7,516 bases of DNA. It comes from an uncultured Bacilli bacterium (GTDB lineage Bacteria > Bacillota_I > Bacilli_A > RF39 > UBA660). Under the pieces are notes generated by a model. That model had not been told where the DNA came from, did not search any database, and saw nothing but the letters and a program-made list of their open reading frames with translations. Below, in pieces: positions 6,117-7,516 of this stretch (its first letter is position 1; every line of letters starts with the position of its first letter). The DNA lies in assembly GCA_948999435.1 (NCBI GenBank), contig CARJCM010000063.1:1-7516 (forward strand), written 5' to 3'. Position numbers and translations under genes: made by a program.

Positions 6117-7142
6117 TTATTTTTTGCTTTTTTCTTCTTTAAAAGCTCTTGTAAATTTAGGCCAAATTCCTACCTTGTTATGAGTATGTTCTGGTAATTG
6201 ATATATATCATGCCCTGGATATTCATTACCTTCAACTAAGACTGGTCCTTTATTGCTAAAACATACATCCCAACCAATGTAGCGCATTTCTGGGATCTCG
6301 TAACTGGCTTTTTTAACTAAATCTAAAGCTTTTTCCCAATCTGGGAATTTAAATCCTTTGATTTTATTGTTAGTTGCTGGATGTAGCTCATATAGATTTT
6401 TGTTTTTATCAATAGCTTTATCAATTACTATTCCTGTTTCTTCATCAACGGGGGCAACCATACCACCGCTATTGAAATTATCTACATATTTACCATTTCC
6501 GATTCGAAAATAAGCGCATATAACATGAGGAGTATTATTATCGTCTAAAATGGTGACAATTCGCACAGTATTAATTGAGCCATCATATATTTTATTTACT
6601 TCATTACACTGGATAATTAACTCTTCAAGTTCATAGTTCATACCATCACTTGTTAAATAATCGATTATTTCATCTGAATTCTTATAATCATTTATATCAA
6701 TTTTTTCAATGCCTTTGCCACAAGTTCCAGAAATAGGTTTGGCCATAAATATTTTATGCTTCTTCATAAATTTTTTTAAGTCATCTTTGGATGCTGTGTT
6801 AACTTCGATAAAATCTCTTTTAACATATTCTTTAAAATTAGTGTTAAACTCTACTTTGTTACGAAATATATGATTATATTCTTGATTGTTGTATTTTTTT
6901 ACTAAATCATTATTTCTGCCTCTTGTAATATAAGTATCTCTTTCCTTATCACTCAAATTGTACATTTCAAATAAATCGTAATCGGAATACCCCGCGCCAT
7001 ATTTAACGGCACACTTGCGCATATCGTTAAAGATATATATTCTTCCTTTACCTGTTTTTTTATGTATGGAATTAATCTTTTTAATCATATTTCCATAATC
7101 CATTTTGCTTAGTCTTTTAATTAAATATTTTATACTTGCCAT
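6117..7142 (-). CDS. ATP-grasp protein, sugar-transfer-associated type
   Basis: This 341-residue cytoplasmic protein has the layout of the sugar-transfer-associated ATP-grasp family (ATPgrasp_ST), often found near capsule and cell-surface polysaccharide genes. ATP-grasp enzymes join a carboxylate to an amine or similar group through an acylphosphate; the substrate here is unknown. After a helical N-terminal part (1-110), the ATP-binding lysine is K135 in MAKPISGTCGKG (133-144), with the flexible glycine-rich loop following. ELEELIIQ (171-178) is the adenine-binding hinge. NTVRIVTI (191-198), GGMVAPVD (226-233), D292 in GWDV and E304/N306 in LVEGNEYPGHD supply the late metal- and phosphate-binding residues. 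The catalytic set therefore looks intact. It is next to lon, not to glycosyltransferases, so context gives no substrate. A modest Shine-Dalgarno (AAAGAG, 7151-7156) lies 8 bases before the ATG. The C-terminus is very basic. Confidence 0.75.
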   Translation of the reverse strand: MASIKYLIKRLSKMDYGNMIKKINSIHKKTGKGRIYIFNDMRKCAVKYGAGYSDYDLFEMYNLSDKERDTYITRGRNNDLVKKYNNQEYNHIFRNKVEFNTNFKEYVKRDFIEVNTASKDDLKKFMKKHKIFMAKPISGTCGKGIEKIDINDYKNSDEIIDYLTSDGMNYELEELIIQCNEVNKIYDGSINTVRIVTILDDNNTPHVICAYFRIGNGKYVDNFNSGGMVAPVDEETGIVIDKAIDKNKNLYELHPATNNKIKGFKFPDWEKALDLVKKASYEIPEMRYIGWDVCFSNKGPVLVEGNEYPGHDIYQLPEHTHNKVGIWPKFTRAFKEEKSKK

Positions 7143-7163
7143 ATTATCAACTCTTTCTTATTC

Positions 7164-7172
7164 ATTATATCA
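7164..7172 (-). promoter_or_regulatory. extended -10 promoter of the ATP-grasp gene
   Basis: TGATATAAT on the minus strand is the same nonamer as at murF. It lies 21 bases before the ATG, directly downstream of a terminator, in a T-rich tract with no good -35. The leader would be only about 15 bases. Confidence 0.55.
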
Positions 7173-7190
7173 AAAAAAATCTAAAACAAA

Positions 7191-7220
7191 AAGAAAAAGC
7201 TGTAAAAATTATTTACAACT
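7191..7220 (-). terminator. intrinsic terminator of the broken gene at the right edge
   Basis: On the minus strand AGTTGTAAA, loop TAATT and TTTACAGCT form a 9-bp stem with one G-T pair (7198-7220). A T-rich tail follows. It starts directly after the TAA at 7221-7223. On the plus strand the tail is TTTATTTATT, so the hairpin is probably one-directional. Confidence 0.75.
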
Positions 7221-7516
7221 TTATTTATTACTACAAAAACTTTCATTAAACTCTAAATTTTCGTCACCTATATAAATATCGGTATTTGTTTTACTAGCTT
7301 TTGCTCTATGACATTCAATTAAAGTCATATTTTTGCTTTTATATATTTTAGTGCCGCCATCATTGAGTTCATTTACTTCTTTTAAATTTGTTTTTATAGC
7401 TTTGATTTTGTCTTCAAAACTGTTACTTGCTTGATTGAAATAATAACTTAGTGTTTGTGGTTTTTATACAAGTTTTAATTCATTTAAAAAAACGAAATAT
7501 AATTTTCTATTATTAT
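7221..7516 (-). pseudogene. 3' part of an unrecognised gene with an internal stop
   Basis: One minus-strand frame runs from the window edge to TAA at 7221-7223 and is interrupted only by a TAA at 7464-7466. Before it the frame reads KLYFVFLNELKLV. After it 80 codons follow, including FEDKIKAIKTNLKEVNEL, YKSKNMTLIECHRAK and IYIGDENLEFNESFC. The first ATG after the break (7326-7328) would give only 35 residues and has no clear Shine-Dalgarno. The other two frames hit stops near the break, so a single nonsense change is simpler than a frameshift. The well-placed terminator after the last codon suggests the frame was once, or still is, a real 3' end. I do not recognise the protein. A sequencing error at the internal stop is equally possible, and most of the gene lies off the window. 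Confidence 0.5.

Noticed and set aside
7464..7466. TAA read as sense because of an altered genetic code
   Set aside because: TAA ends the lon and ATP-grasp genes and TGA ends the small RHH-like gene in the same window, so reassignment is not supported.
1..7516. A DGR template repeat, reverse transcriptase or Avd gene within the window
   Set aside because: Reading both strands, I found no second copy of 1780-1980, no RT motifs and no suitable accessory frame. The DGR idea rests on the target end alone.
1..7516. CRISPR array, tRNA, rRNA or insertion sequence
   Set aside because: No regularly spaced repeats, no cloverleaf or rRNA-like GC-rich blocks, no transposase frame and no terminal inverted repeats were seen.

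Overview
The window comes from a very AT-rich, low-GC Gram-positive-type bacterium. The make-up fits a gut Bacillota/Mycoplasmatota-like lineage (RF39-like or a related Bacilli group), but no marker here fixes the taxon. Shine-Dalgarno sites and sigma-A-type promoters (TTGACT or TAGACA, 17 bp, TATAAT) are clear. Trp is encoded by TGG and TGA serves as a stop, so the standard code is used. A murF gene implies a peptidoglycan cell wall.

Layout from left to right. 1-118: no gene, but a promoter pointing off the left edge, with two helically phased Spo0A-box-like sites just upstream. 119-1486 (-): murF, the last cytoplasmic ligase of peptidoglycan precursor synthesis. 1580-1753 (-): a 57-residue ribbon-helix-helix-like protein. 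1759-3042 (-): a 427-residue membrane-anchored or secreted protein. Its last ~70 codons are richer in GC, use different Arg codons and end in a C-type-lectin-like GLRPV motif, and look like the variable region of a diversity-generating retroelement (DGR) target. 3043-3215: a divergent regulatory region. 3216-3683 (+): a tandem double-HTH XRE-type regulator. 3674-3704: a strong bidirectional terminator. 3707-6001 (-): lon, the ATP-dependent protease, with its own promoter. 6117-7142 (-): an ATP-grasp enzyme of the sugar-transfer-associated type. 7191-7220: a terminator. 7221-7516 (-): the 3' part of an unrecognised gene broken by an in-frame TAA.

How the genes relate. murF, lon and the ATP-grasp gene each have a recognisable promoter or -10 element and look like separate housekeeping or envelope units. 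The exciting part is 1580-3683: a surface-exposed protein with a candidate hypervariable C-terminus, a small RHH-like protein immediately downstream, and a divergently transcribed XRE regulator whose promoter region carries inverted repeats. No reverse transcriptase, template repeat or accessory gene lies in this window. If the C-terminus is a DGR target, it must be served in trans or by genes outside the window. That system is an inference, not a demonstration.
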